From Serpula lacrymans var. lacrymans S7.9 (taxonomy: Eukaryota; Basidiomycota; Agaricomycetes; Boletales; Serpulaceae): DNA of 64,000 bases. Position 1 is the stretch's first letter, and every line of letters starts with the position of its first letter. Position numbers and translations under genes: made by a program. Where the stretch lies: contig NW_006763299.1 of the NCBI RefSeq assembly GCF_000218685.1, positions 802,061 through 866,060 of the forward strand, in the 5' to 3' direction. The notes under the pieces are model-generated. The model was not told the DNA's origin, did no database searches, and saw only the letters and a program-made list of their open reading frames with translations. Below, one piece after another: positions 31,200 through 43,409 of this stretch.

Positions 31200-34160
31200 G
31201 TTTAGATGTTGGTGTGGAAAACCTTGCCCGAGGCATAGTACACCCAACTAGTGCACTGCTTGATTCAGGCGCTAACATCATCTTCATAGATCAGGTCTGG
31301 GCGGAGCAAATTGGACTCCCCCTTGTAAAATTAGATGTATCTATTCCCATCTATAATGTTGACGGTACACTTAACGCGGGTGGCTGCATTACGCACAAAT
31401 GTTCTTTTGTTGTCAAGTACCAAGGACACATAGAATGGGTCACCACTGAAGCTACCCAACTAGGGAAAATTAAATTTATCTTAGGCTGGACCTGGCTATT
31501 TAAACACAATCCTGAGATTGACTGGCAGACAGGGGTTGTCACATTGTCACGTTGCCCTCAGGAGTGTGATAACATAGGTAAGCTGAGTTATGTCCATCAA
31601 ACTGAGCTTGATGAAAGGATAAACACTGGTCACGTCTATGCCAAGCTTAGATCTTTAGAAAAGATTGACGATGATGATGACGAGGTAAAACCAAAGGAAG
31701 AGATTAAGAGGCTGGTACCTCCCGAGTACCATGACTTCTGGAAAGTCTTTTCTAAACATAAGTTAGAGCACTTCCCAGAGGCTAAGTACTGGGACCATGC
31801 TATAGATTTGAAGGACACGTTCAAACCTAGAAAGGGACACATAATTCCACTCTCTGCTCCAGAAAGAGATGAGGTTTCTAGTTTCATAGATAAACAGCTT
31901 AGGAAGGGTTACATCAGACCTTGCAAGAGCCCTATGACGTCCCCGGTGTTCTTCATTCCTAAAAAGGATGGTAAGAAGCGCATGATTATGGACTATCATT
32001 ACTTGAATGAGTACATGGTTAAAAATGCATATCCGCTACCTTTGATCAGTCAACTAGTAGACAAGTTGGCTGGTGCCAAGATCACTGGTGCCAAGATCTT
32101 AACAAAGATGGATCTTAGATGGGGGTATAATAATGTACGAATCAAAGAAGAAGATGCTTGGAAGGCCGCATTCACATGCCACTGAGGATCCTTTGAACCC
32201 CTTGTTATGTTCTTTGGGTTAACAAATTCACCGGCAACCTTCCAGAGCATGATGAACAAGATTTTTGCAGATATGGAAAACTGTGTTGTCATTTACATTG
32301 ACAATTTAATAATATTTACAAAGTCGGACGATGAGGCTGAGCATGACAGGATCATTCAAGAAGTCCTTCAACGCTTACAGGAACGGGACCTATTCACTCA
32401 AACCCAAAAAATGTAACTTTAAGGTGAAGGAGGTAGACTTCCTCGGTATGATAATAGGCCAGAACAGAATCAGGATGGATCCTGAGAAAGTTCAAGCTAT
32501 TTTGGATTGGCCTGAACTTACTTGCATCAAAGGAGTTAGGGCTTTCCTTGGCTTAGGCAATTCCTACCAAAGATTTATCGAAAACTTTGCAAAGATAACG
32601 AGACTGTTGAACAATCTCACTAAAAAGGACACTATTTGGCACTGGGGCACCAAAGAACAAGAAGCTTTTGATAGGCTTAAACAGGTGTTTACAACGGCGC
32701 CTATATTAGCATTTCCAGAATTAGACAAAGAGTTCCGGCTAGAAACCGACTCTTCTGATTTTGCTACTGGGGCTGTTCTATCAATTAAATGCTCCGACAA
32801 TCTTTGGAGGCCTTGTGCCTATTTATCACATAGTTTGTCGCCTACAGAGCGCAACTATCAAATTTACGATAAGGAGATGCTGGCCATCATTAGAGCTCTA
32901 GAGCACTGGCGGCACTACTTAGAAGGTGCTAGGCACCAATTTGAAATTTGGACCGATCATAAGAATCTGGAGTATTTTATGACGGCCCAAGACTTGAACC
33001 AGAGACAGGCCCGCTACGCGGTGTACTTGTCTAGGTATAATTATAAATTAATTCATAAGCCTGGAACTTCAGTGGGGAACCAGACACTTTGTCCAGAAGA
33101 GAGGATCATACAAACAACATCGAAGATGACAACAAAGGTGTCACCCTGATAGACCAATCAAGGGTTGCCAATGTTTGAATTGGGCAGGATTCCGATCTTC
33201 TGGAGGTCTTCAAGAAAGACATCTCCTCAGAAGAGACAATGCGTCTTGATGACAATGAAAACTATTTGTGGGAAGACGGGCTCTTCCATTTCAAAGACAA
33301 AATCTATGTGCCTGAGTCCGCAAGGATCAAGGCAATAGACAGACATCACGACACTCCAGTGGCTGGGCACCCTGGGTGGAAACGAACAATGGAGTTGATC
33401 TCCAGAAACTACATGTGGCCTGGCATGGTCAAAAATGTACAGGAGTATGTAAAATCCTGTCTGAGATGTGCCATGGCAAAGAATTCACATCAACCGCCGG
33501 CCAGTAAATTTATGCCAAATCCAATACCAGCTGGTCCTTGGCAGGATATATCGGTTGATTTCACAACGGATCTGCCCGAATTGAATGGGTATGATTCAGT
33601 AATGGTGATAGTAGATCAATTCTCCAAAGAAATGGTGTTCATCCACACCAACAAAACCATTACCGCCGCTGGTACGGCAGATCTACTTAAAGATTTTGTA
33701 TGGTCTATCCATGGATTGCCGGAAACAGTTATCTCCGATAGGGGACCACAATTTGCTAGCAAATTTACAAAAGAGTTATGCCGGATGCTGGGCATCAAAC
33801 CTAAATTATCAACGGTGTTCCATCCGCAGACTGATGGACAAACGGAGAAAGTCAATCAAGAATTGAAAAAATACCTCCACATATTTATTAATGACAAGCA
33901 GACGGATTGGGCCAAGTGGCTAAAGATAGCCCAGTTCTCATACAATATCAAACAGTCGTTGGCTACAGGAAAAGCACCATTTGAGGTCACGAGTTGTACC
34001 TTCCTAGAATGGGTGTAGAACCTGGGAAAAGCAAGAACGAGGCTGCTGGGAACATGGCCAAGGACATGAAGTCCATCTTAGACGCAACGTGCAAGGCGCT
34101 ATTCAAAACTGCAGAGCAGATGAAAGACAGGGCAGAGTATAGACACTCTAAGGGCTCATA
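31200..34160 (+). pseudogene. Ty3/Gypsy pol (protease-RT-RNase H-integrase), broken
   Basis: Order seen: protease ALLDSGANIIFID (~31254); reverse transcriptase with KGYIRPCKSPMTSPVFFIPKK and FFGLTNSPATFQ, then IYIDNLIIF at ~32295 where the family has YxDD, so an Asp is replaced by Asn; RNase H ETDSSDFATGAVL (~32742); integrase zinc finger with H..H..C..C (RHHDTPVAGHP... CLRCAMAK, ~33345-33480) and D,D,E in VDFTTDLP, ISDRGPQF and TEKVNQ. A TGA interrupts at ~32183, and frames shift near 32400 and between 33150 and 33239. The product stops near 34160 at a T-rich tract; the chromodomain and 3' LTR are missing. A relative of the missing part lies at 62608-63195. Confidence 0.9.
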
Positions 34161-34440
34161 CGGGAACCTTTTTTTTCTTATTTTTTCTTATTTTTTTGCA
34201 TTTTTCTTTCGGCAAAGACCTTGCCATTCCAGTGGAGACTGAATTATACAAAGCCCCATGGCTGATTGCATGATACTGATGGTAGGCTGAGTACTATCAG
34301 GTATACTGTTGCTCCTATGAACACAAACACTAACCCTGCAACCCGTATGGATGAAGAGGAGGACTTGTGATTTGGAGGGGGTAGGAGGATTGGATGTTGT
34401 AGCCAATCAGCATTTGATAGTAGACTAACAGCGGGTTCAC
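34161..34440. other. T-rich junction and unassigned sequence
   Basis: Runs of T (34169-34210) follow the truncated Gypsy element. No feature was recognised before the Harbinger transposase. Confidence 0.5.
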
Positions 34441-35065
34441 TCGGCCAAGTTACAGATATCGAGATTCATGTCACTCATCATTGAATCAATCACACGCACC
34501 CCTCAGGCTATATCAGAAGAACAATCACAACGCCCAGAACCAAGGCCGTACCATAATTCAATCTTGACAGGCTATGGGTGGGTTAGGGAGCTAATAGATG
34601 GGCATCCTGATCGTATCAGGACTGAGCTTGGTGTGCGGCAGGAGGTGTTTGTAAAACTATTAGATTTATTGCAGGCCCACGGATACACAGACTCCAAGCA
34701 CGTCTTGATTGAAGAGCAACTTGCCATCTCTAAGAAATCAATACTAAAGCATAATAAGTAAATGAAGATGTGAAAAAAAAGACTGTATCTACTAACCTCA
34801 GTTTTGTGCAATACAAACTGATGTGTAACTATTCTAGAAACGAGCATAAAAATGAGAAGGAAAAGTCCGAGTTTTTGGATCCCAATGGGGAAACATTCTC
34901 CCATAACTAAAAGGTGAAAAGTCGGACTGTAAATGAATTATTTAGTACTTGAAATATTAGCGTAGGCTCAAATAAACTGTTGAATCATGAAAATGATATA
35001 TTGAATATATAGAAATATGCCTACACCATCTTCCTGTATACCTGTGTGACAGGATTTCCATCCGC

Positions 35066-36708
35066 TGTCGATGATGAGAACTGTTGTTAGAAAACCACAC
35101 ACAAAACAAACTAACACACAATCCTCCCAGATTCCACGGAACTTGTTTATGGGCTTTGCCTCCTAGAACAGTGGAGTGGTCTGGTTGTTCGTGGGGTGGT
35201 ACGTATAAAGATCCTTCAAAGTAAAACCCAGTGGTGTATGAGTGTGGGTTTTGAGGAGGAGGGATAGTTGGAATATAGAAAGATAGGGGCTTAGTGACGA
35301 GTATAGCAGTTAACAGTAGTAGCAGTTGGAAGTGTTGTGACCACACTGGATCACAAGTAGCAGAGTAGTGAACTTGAAATTAGAGAAGAAGTCTGGAATT
35401 GAGTTCTTGTTTTTTTTTACAAGGTAAAATACAGGGGTTTATATAGTAAAAGAAAAGTAGGCTATGCACAGTATAGCTGTGCAAAAAGAATGAGAAAGAA
35501 CATGAAGGAAGGAATGTATGCTGACAAATCCTGCGTAGGTAGTTCAGGATAAGATTATCAAAAAAAGGAAAAAAAAAGAGATAGAACAATGAATGCTGTG
35601 AGTAATGTCACAGGTTTGTACAGCCATAAAGTAAAGTCCAATAGCAAAAAGAGAGCAGGAAAATCATGATGTCATGGGAAGATACAGTAAAAAAAGGGCA
35701 AGGCAAAACACTATCAGTATCAACACAGTTCCTTTATTGTCAGTCAGGCATTCTAAAAAAACATGTGTCCATAAAAATGATTCAAAGATCAAAATTAATT
35801 GCACGGTAAATGAATGTTCTGCTGAAAAAAAAATTAGAGCCACCGGTCCACCACCTAGTCCAAATCCAACAGTTCCATGGCCTTACCAATGGACTGGTTG
35901 TGTTGGACCACCTGATCAAACGAGGGAGGGAGAGGAGTAGTTCCAATTTGGAACAAGTGAGTCCCAGGCAGTGTGTGGTAGGTGTAGCTGTAGCAAAGAC
36001 AATGGACAAAAGTTAAGTGTACCCAAGTGAATGGGACAGCAATGAACATGGGCAACGCAAGGGGATGAACCTTCTCCAGCTCAAAAACTACCCACCCACG
36101 CTCCAACCAGGCAAGACGAGCGACCGATGTTTTGATAGTATATGATGGCAGATCGACGTCATGAAGATGGACCTGTTGCCCTATTTGGACCGGCCGCCGG
36201 GGCTTTGCTAATATCAGCAGTGGCACGTGGTAGTCAACGGATCGGCAACAGAAGCGGATAGGAAGTGGTGACATCAGAAATGGTGGGGGTGCAAATAAAA
36301 TGAGGAGGAGGAGGGTGGAGGTGACGGAAAAGTGGATTAGAATGGGGATCCAGAAACGACCGTCAGGTGAGAATAAAAAGGAGAGGAAGGGGCCCATGGT
36401 GGGGCTAGGCAAAGGAAGGGGAGTAAGGGAAACAACAAAAGCGAGGGCGCAATGCAATGTGTAGCCAGTGGCGACGCGAAAATTTGCCAAAATGCCGAAA
36501 TGCGGAAAGTACCGGATGGAAAAGCAAAGGTGAGTGTGACTGGATTGCCTAATAGAGGTGGTGCTGATCAGCCACAAGTTCAAAAAGGGCAATATTAATT
36601 ACTATTCCACGTGGCACTGTGCCTGTGTGGCGCAAAGGCGAGTCTTTTTGAATATTCGCTTCGTTATTGACACCTGTCCATGCTACCAATCAACTTTGGT
36701 GCATGACA
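35066..36708 (-). mobile_element. 1.64-kb TG...CA element, copy 2, flanked by CCGC
   Basis: It lies inside the Harbinger transposase with CCGC on both sides (35062-35065 and 36709-36712). Joining the flanks gives ATCCGCCACATTGCC, the expected coding text (IRHIA). In element orientation it starts TGTCATGCACCAAAG and ends CATCATCGACA. It matches copy 1 nearly throughout but lacks ~170 bp (equivalent to ~5995-6165). This proves that the unit moved as one piece. Confidence 0.85.
35855..36592 (-). CDS. Conserved 245-aa ORF of the TG...CA element, copy 2
   Basis: The frame is identical in length to 6714-7451 with three residue differences in the first ~45 positions (Ala to Thr, Ser to Leu, Ile to Val). 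It has a hydrophobic middle third and no recognised domain. It is intact despite sitting in a dead transposon, as expected of a recent insertion. Confidence 0.5.
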   Translation of the reverse strand: MPFLNLWLISTTSIRQSSHTHLCFSIRYFPHFGILANFRVATGYTLHCALAFVVSLTPLPLPSPTMGPFLSFLFSPDGRFWIPILIHFSVTSTLLLLILFAPPPFLMSPLPIRFCCRSVDYHVPLLILAKPRRPVQIGQQVHLHDVDLPSYTIKTSVARLAWLERGWVVFELEKVHPLALPMFIAVPFTWVHLTFVHCLCYSYTYHTLPGTHLFQIGTTPLPPSFDQVVQHNQSIGKAMELLDLD

Positions 36709-37804
36709 CCGCCACATTGCCGAATGTTTCCAATGCTCTAACAACACAATTGCTAGATACTTCAAGAGAATGCTTGAAGCTATCACCTCCCCTAATATAT
36801 ATAATGCCTATGTACGTTTACCTGATGCCAATGCTTCCACACCCTCTGCCATCAGCAACAACCCAAAACTTCGCCATTTTGAGGGTGCCATTGGTGCAAT
36901 TGATGGCACCCATATTGTTTGCAGTCCCTCTGCTGCAGAATGTGCCACTTCTTGTAATTGGAAGGGCACAGTCACACAGAACTGTCTGATATGCTGTGAC
37001 TTCAACATGAACTTTATCTATGTGCTTAGTGGGTGGGAAGGGTCAGTCGCAGACGCCAGTTTGTTCTATGACGCTCGGAGCCACGATCTCTATATCCCTC
37101 ACGGCCACTATTATTTAGCTGATGCAGTTTTTCCTTCATGTGATCAGTTGCTGGTCCCCTATTGAGGTGTCCGCTATCATTTGGCTGAATACGCTCGGGG
37201 AAACCGGAGGTACATTAGTTAGAGTTTATACTGTGCTATACTATGCTAACATCCATTTTCCAGACCTCAAAACCCCAAAGAATATTTCAACTTATGCCAT
37301 GCATCTGCACAAAACATTGTCGAGCGCATATTTGGTGTTTGAAAGGGTCAATTTGGGATTTTGAGGGTTGCACTGGATTATGATATGTCCGTGCAAGCCA
37401 AAATCCCACCTGCTGTGTGCATGCTGCACAACTTTATCCGCACACATGACCCATCCGACATTGACGCCCCCAATGATATTGACCTTCACATTCCCACTCC
37501 CAAAATTGATAATGGCGAACTTGCACAGAGCGCACCAACGGAGGCCGGTCGTGTTGCAGCAAACACCCAACAAGATCGGATTGCACGTGCCATGTGGATT
37601 GACTATCAGCGAGAGTTGGGTAGGAGGGGCCTACTTTAGTATATACACATTGATTCTGTATTTTCTTGAATAAAGCACTAGGTTAGGTTGTTCGGAGACT
37701 GCATATATTGAAACTAACAACACAAAGACACACGAGATACAAAATGTAATGTCCAATCAGCAATACAGTAAGCTACGCCCATCCATATCTCTTTCATCTA
37801 TCAT

Positions 37805-39279
37805 CTACTCCAGCTTAGCCCTCACGTACGCCCTGCAAAACTTGTTGGACTCCAGGAGACTCAGGTATGTGTCGACGGCTACCATATCTTGCTCGAAAAG
37901 GCGGGTTAACCGGATGGAGCTATCCACTCCCAGGTAGGTATCATTCTGCAACATAAAGGTAATGGCAGATCCATGATGGACATTGTCTGGTTGTGCAGAC
38001 ATGTGGCCTTGAGGAATGTTAAATGTAGAGGTGGAAGGTTGGGAGGTAGTGGAATGGACAATGGTGGAAGGGGCGATGGTGGACAAGGTGGGGCTCTTCT
38101 CAATGATAGGTGTTTGGGCGGGGGCGTTAGGCAGGAAGGCAGTCGGGGGAATGCCTATATCAAGCTTGGAGTTGAAGTCTTTCATTATGGGGATGATTTC
38201 TGCCTATCAATCATTTAACCCGTTAATTGCATTGGCAGCGGTATTGCGTGGAGCCTTGTCCGAGCCCCTACTATGGTTACCTGCACTCTTGCTGCAAGAT
38301 ATGATGGTAGCGCCATCATCACCATCACCATCTGAGAGCGCAGCATCCCGGGCAGAGCGCTTGCTTGCGAGGGATGTGACAGATAAGCCGGGAGGGGCAC
38401 AAACAGAGGTTGGAGATAGGAGACCACCGAGCCAGTGGTTCACATTATTGGGTACATCAGAGTTAATGGTGGTGGGACTAGTGACCCCAGACATGCTAAG
38501 ATGAATCTTGTCAGGAGCAGCCGCAACAGGAGCTGGAGACAGAATCTTGTTGGGGGTGGCGGTGTTAGGAGGTGGAGTTGGGGGCACTGTGGCAGGAAGA
38601 GTGCTCTGAGACGTGCGAGGCTGCTGCTTGGATGCTTTTGTAACCTTAGGTTGCTTGGGGACTTTTGGAACACAAAATATGTTCGAACCTTTGGCTGGGG
38701 CACTGCCCAGTGCAGCATGCATGGCGGTAAAGTGGACCCATCCTCTCTTCCGAAAGCCCTTTGCTACCGGATGTTTCTGTCTACTGATTAGCTATTAGTC
38801 TCAAAGCAGGATGGGAACATACCGCAATAAGCTCCTTCCAGACCACTTCACCCTTGTCGAGTATGTTGAGTCCCAGTGCATCATCCCAAGGGATGCCAGA
38901 GAGGATAGGCTTCACAAGGTTGTACTTTGTACAAAGCTGTGAGTCTTGAGGTTAGCAAAAAGACTGATAGATCATGATAAGATAAGGGACATACCCGTCC
39001 CCATTTTGAGTTGCAAGCAGTGGCACTCTTTGCTGGTCCTCTGGTAAGAAGACGTGCTAGATGCAGTGCGACTTTGGGCCAGAATTGAGGCTTGAAGTTC
39101 AAGCTGTCACCCCCCTCTGCACGATTTTTGGTGATGAATTGGATGAGTGCTTGCGTCTCAGTGTCGGTCCATATGGTATTACTATTGCCACTGCTATCTT
39201 GAGGGCCAGTACTACTATCTTCTTCTACATCTATTACGTCGTCAGATGCTCCTTGGTCAGGCTGGACATTGGGGTTCAT
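37805..39279 (-). CDS. Myb/SANT-like Harbinger accessory protein
   Basis: The minus-strand gene converges on the transposase with ~165 bp between ends, the usual layout of two-gene Harbinger elements in which a Myb-like protein partners the transposase. Blocks in order: 39279-~39000 acidic start (DDVIDVEEDSSTGPQ), then a Trp-anchored Myb/SANT-like helix set (IWTDTETQALIQFI, KPQFWPKVALHL, ATACNSKWG); an intron ~38998-38940; ~38937-38840 (LYKVQPCEAYPLW) with another intron to ~38797; 38722-38207 a Pro/Ser/Thr-rich basic linker (VPKVPKQPKVTKASKQQ) with SKRSARDAALSDGD; and a last block 38185-37805 ending SLLESNKFCRAYVRAKLE. Exon joins are by eye. It may be intact, though its element is not. Confidence 0.65.
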
Positions 39280-39617
39280 CCTAGTGGACCGTAGTCATTT
39301 TGCAGGAGGGATTGGGGCTAGGGTTGGCCCGGAGGCCCGTCGTTTCTTTGCTCTGGACATGAGGTTGTTGATGGAAGTATGGTGTCAGCCTGTAGGGTGA
39401 GATGCCTATCCATCTCTCCAACGGCATTCTGGCAGATTGTGGCTGGAAAAAAAATTCAGGAAAAACAGAGTTCCCGTACGAGCCCTAATGATTACAGCTG
39501 ATCTGATAACGATAGACCTATCCAATGAGTTAGCGTGCAGGCGGACTTCAGCGGAGTGTATAATTTTGGGAAGAACCAGAAGTGTCTGGGAGGGACTAGA
39601 CAACCCTCAACCAGCAT
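39280..39617. other. Unassigned gap between two transposons
   Basis: It should contain the right end of the Harbinger element and the left end of the next transposon, but I could not define inverted repeats. Confidence 0.4.
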
Positions 39618-41166
39618 GCGGCGCCATATTCCCAAGGAGCAGAAGATACTAGCGTATGAATTGTCTTGCATCCATGGTCTCTCGGACAGACATGTTAGCC
39701 GTTACCTAGGAATCAGTTAACAGACCATCAGTCGCATCCGGAAGACCTTTCGGGACACTGGTGAAGTGGGACACCAACCAGTTTGTCAAGGACGACCTTG
39801 TGCCCTTGATGGCTTAGAAGTGAGTGTAAGTTTTTTCTTTTAAATTTCTGATGTGCTGATAAAACAAATTTTTGATTAGTTCCTTGAAGGCTGCATTGAA
39901 AGACAGCCTGATATGATCCTCTCAGAGTTACAGGAGCAACTTAGGGAGGTATGCAGCATTGAGGTATCAACTCTGACAATTCTCAGGATCTTGAAGAGAC
40001 AAGGATTCACCATGAAGAAAGTAAGTGATCTGTTCATATATTGTGTGCTTTCTGACAGATTTATATTGTAGGTCACTTGCTGTAACAACCAAGAGTTAGT
40101 TACTCTGGCACACACAGGAACACACTATAAAGGTAGTGATGAGGAAGTGGTTACCCCTTAAGCTGCAGAGAGTTTGTTGGTATATAACAGGAGGACTCGC
40201 TGAGGAGTCTCCTTGATCTATTGGGGTTTATATACTGTTACAGGTTTGTTTGTACATATGTACTATACAGTTGCTAAAGGCAGTGGCTGATGCTGTCATA
40301 GGGTGCAGCCCGTGTGACCAGCTCCACTGCATGAGAGACTTGTAGCTAAAATAAGGAGAAAGCAGTGCAACGCGAGAAAGAGGTGTTTGAACAAAAAGGG
40401 AAAGTGCCGCATGGCACGGAGTGTGAAAACTATAAAAGAAAGTTGGAGAGGAGAATGAAAATTAAAGGGAAGGTCCAAAAATTGTGTTATTGTAACACTC
40501 GCCGTGCCCATGAACGAGATGAGGATGACCGTGCTTTATTCAAGATGCTTATTGGGGAGTACTACCTCCCAGAACAACTGGTTTTTGCAGATGAGACACA
40601 TTTCAGCCAGCTTACACTGTGCCATCAATATGCCTGTGCCCCACGTGGAGAACCTGCAAGGCATAGGGATTTTTTTGTCCAGGTTGTCCTTACTCTATAT
40701 TACCTGCCATATCATTAGATGAAGTCTTGCATTTAGAGGTACTAGACCGTTCTTTTACAGGGAAGGACTTTGCCGAGTTTGTGGAGGGAGTCCTCAATCA
40801 GATGCAGCCTTGGCCTCTGCCAAATTCTGTGCTTGTAATCAACAACGCTACACTGCATAAAGTTCCTGGCATCCGCAAGCTTGTTGAGGACAGGTGAGTA
40901 CATAGTTTTCTATCAGTCTACTCTATTAACATTTGGCCAGGGGTATGCGGCTCTTATATCTCCCTTCCTATTCCCCGGATTTGAATCCCATTGAAGAGGC
41001 TTTTTCAGTTGTCAAAGCTTGGCTCAGGAACAATTGTGATTATGTCCTTGGTGAGACAGAAGGGCTTGGTTGTGATCCATACACATTGATATGGGAGGCA
41101 GTATATTTGGTAATCACACCTGAGAAATACAGAGGGTGGTTTAGAGATAGCGAGTATATTATATAA
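39618..41166 (+). pseudogene. Tc1/mariner-superfamily transposase with introns
   Basis: Exon-like blocks in one strand: 39618-39822 helix-turn-helix region (KILAYELSCIHGLSDRHVSRYLGIS, then TAA, QTISRIRKTFRDTGEVG); 39878-40020 (IERQPDMILSELQEQL, STLTILRILKRQGFT); 40498-40680 with first catalytic Asp in VFADETHFSQ; ~40760-40895 (FAEFVEGVLNQMQPWP, SVLVINNATLHK) where the usual second Asp is Asn; 40940-41166 with LPSYSPDLNPIEEAFS holding the catalytic Glu. Short GT..AG introns separate them. A solo LTR at 40081-40497 interrupts. The stop at ~39718 and the Asp-to-Asn change indicate inactivity. Confidence 0.75.
40081..40497 (-). repeat. Solo LTR, family A, in transposase
   Basis: Runs TGTAACAACCAAGAG...GTGTTATTGTAACA. 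The flanks are CTTGC (40076-40080) and CTCGC (40498-40502), a 5-bp duplication with one mismatch. Removing it rejoins transposase coding sequence (TGC CGT GCC CAT). Confidence 0.88.
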
Positions 41167-41262
41167 AATATTTATACTAAATTTACTGATGTTCAAGCCC
41201 TATTACTTTCTAGCTGAAAATGTTTTTGAAAAAATCAAAAGATCAGTTCAATTATATGTTGT

Positions 41263-42996
41263 TCAGTAGTTGATTTCCTCCTCCCCCTCTGCTGATGATG
41301 AGTCCTGGTCATCCTCACCCTCATCTTCCTCATCCACGTCAATCACCTCTTTGCAGCCTAGATCAATTATCTCAATCTCATCATCATCCTCATGCTTTGG
41401 ATGTTTGTGGTAGTGTTGCAGAGTAGCTGCAATGTTTATCGCTGTTTCCTTACCCTCTCCTTTTAACCCAAAGACTGACAGGATGCAACATTTTGCATAG
41501 GATTGTATGATCCTAGCCCTTTGGTCACCCATTTTTCCTACAGAGCTCAGCTTTTTGACGGGCATAATAACAACTTGTTCAGATATTCGGACACCAGCTG
41601 TAAATGACGCATTTAACACCTGGTTGACTTTTAGGTGTGGAAATTTGACATCAATCAACTCAACCAAGTCCCCAATAGGCGGATATTTGACAATAGGGCC
41701 ATCTTCAGGTGTCAACTTGCATTTGGGGGACAGCGGCAGCAAAGATAACTTTTTAGGACTAGGACACTTTTGTCTTGGCTGTGTACTTGGAGGGGGGGGT
41801 CAGTGTAGATCTATTGCTAAAGTTGGAAAAAGAGGAGCCCAAAGCACTTGGTGCAATATTCTTGATTGTAACATGCACATTGGGTGAGTTTTCTTGCGAT
41901 AGACGAGCTTTTTTTGGGGGCATGCAATTAAAGTTCAAACAATGGGGTGCGCTATAGACTGTTGCTTGCCCCAGTGACTATACTGAGTGTCAGCACCCTA
42001 GAAACAAATGACCGGACCCAAGAACTCACAATCTTCTTGGCTCACAAGGTCATTTCATCATGGCTGAGATGGCGGTGGACATCACGTCCACTTGGCCTGT
42101 CAATGAAGCAATGACCTTGGTGCAGCTCGCACTGAGTAGCCTTCTCCAGCTGCTTGAATGCCTTTAACTGTGATGACATTTCGTCACTCAAGGGTGGTGG
42201 TATATCCTCTGTCCTACTTCGTTTTTTTCCTTTTGAAACCGGTGCTGTTGGCTTAGTCTAACACAACAACAAATTTGGTGAGTGTTTCACATATGATATA
42301 AGAAACAGCTTACTATGTTCTTGATTTCCAGCATTACCACTCGTGTTTGAGCAACTCGTGCTTTGTTTACAAGTCGGTCCATCACAGCTGTAAAGTCGTG
42401 GTGGTTGTTCATATGTGATGGCTTGCCTGTGTCACCCGACAACTTATATGCCAGCTGAATGTCTTGCTCAGGCCCATCAAGCAGGTTGAAGACTTGGCGC
42501 CGAAACTGAACCCAGTCCATGTCGGTAGTGGCCTCAAAGTCCATCTTGCTATCATCATTCACAACCGAGGTTGTGAATGCATACACTATCAAGGTGTATC
42601 AGTCCACATTTCATGTCAATAAAATAGACATGACTGACCGCCTGTACGGACCTCCACATTAGGCCCAACTCGTTGTGTACTGGGGGGCGGCTGATCATTT
42701 GCGGGTGGCTGGGAGGGCGGCTGCACATAATGTTGCACAGGCAGTGGCACAAGCAGTTGTAGGGGCACCCCAGGTTGTCCATACTGATGCATATTGTGCG
42801 CTGGTTGCATCAAGTGTGGGGGATAGTGCATGGCAAATTGATGAGGTTGATATCTGATTGTCGATGCACTTGCCTGACTGTTGTACCCAGTGTAGTCTGC
42901 TGGGGGATGGGGAGCTTGTTGATAAGCCCTTTGGAACATGGGTGCACCATACATTTCGTCGAGGGAAAAATGACGAGAGCTTTGTTGAGAAGACAT
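41263..42996 (-). pseudogene. Decayed multi-exon gene, PB1-like segment, function unknown
   Basis: Read on the minus strand. 42996-~42640 is Gln/Pro/His-rich (HFSLDEMYGAPMFQRAY, PPSQPPANDQPPP). After an intron, ~42580-42313 holds a PB1-like ubiquitin-fold candidate (TSVVNDDSKMDFEATTDMDW, FNLLDGPEQDIQLAYKL, ARTRVV-type end). After another intron, ~42257-42020 has KGKKRSRTEDIPPP and LHQGHCFIDRPSG, then TGA at 42044-42042 where LWAKKI would be expected. Another block, ~41970-41750, reads SLGQATVYSAPHCLNF and ends in stops. A 160-codon frame, 41742-41263, ends in an acidic tail. The intron pattern resembles a basidiomycete hypothetical family, perhaps transposon-linked. Role unknown. Confidence 0.45.
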
Positions 42997-43409
42997 AGGA
43001 GGTATATATAATTTTTGTGTTTCCCTGACTCTTATACTAACAGCCTCTTGGCCTTAGGCAATACCTATTATCAAATGATCCTCATTTCTAGCCAATTTCA
43101 TTTTTTTTTCTTTGGCAAGCACTCCACCGAATAGTCTACACCAATTTTCTCAAAGACTTGGGCTATCACACTTATCACACCAGCCACACTCGATACTGAG
43201 CCAAATATTCTAGTCTCCCTACATTTTAGAATTACTACATTTTAAGCTCAGTTGTAGTTCCGCTCTGTACGCTAACTCATTGGAGAGGTCTATCGTTATG
43301 AAATCAGCTGTATCAATCGTGAGAGTTTTTACGCATCGGTCTACTTGTTTGGCAATCGGACATTGGTTGGCAATCTATCTAATTATATTTCCATTTTGTC
43401 GTTTCTTCG
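42997..43409. other. Intergenic, upstream of host-gene island
   Basis: No gene was recognised. It likely holds promoter sequence of the ZNHIT2-like gene, divergent from the decayed minus-strand gene. Confidence 0.5.

Larger units (their letters stand above)
34468..37639 (+). pseudogene. PIF-Harbinger (DDE_Tnp_4) transposase, split by insertion
   Basis: The N-terminal part at 34468-34740 reads RPYHNSILTGYGWVRELI, DRIRTELGVRQEVFVKLL and EEQLAI. After a ~290-bp gap, IFLYTCVTG lies at ~35030-35060. The frame then breaks at a 1.64-kb element flanked by CCGC, and resumes with IRHIAECFQCSNNTIARYF (36709 on). Catalytic residues are visible: D in AIDGTHI (~36902), D in YYLADAVFP (~37115) and E in QNIVERIFG (~37315). 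A likely intron spans ~37208-37262. TGA replaces Arg in PY-x-GVRYHLAE (~37163) and Trp in GV-x-KGQFG (~37338), and a 1-bp deletion lies near 35058. The end is IDYQRELGRRGLL at 37639. Partner gene on the opposite strand: 37805-39279. Confidence 0.85.
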
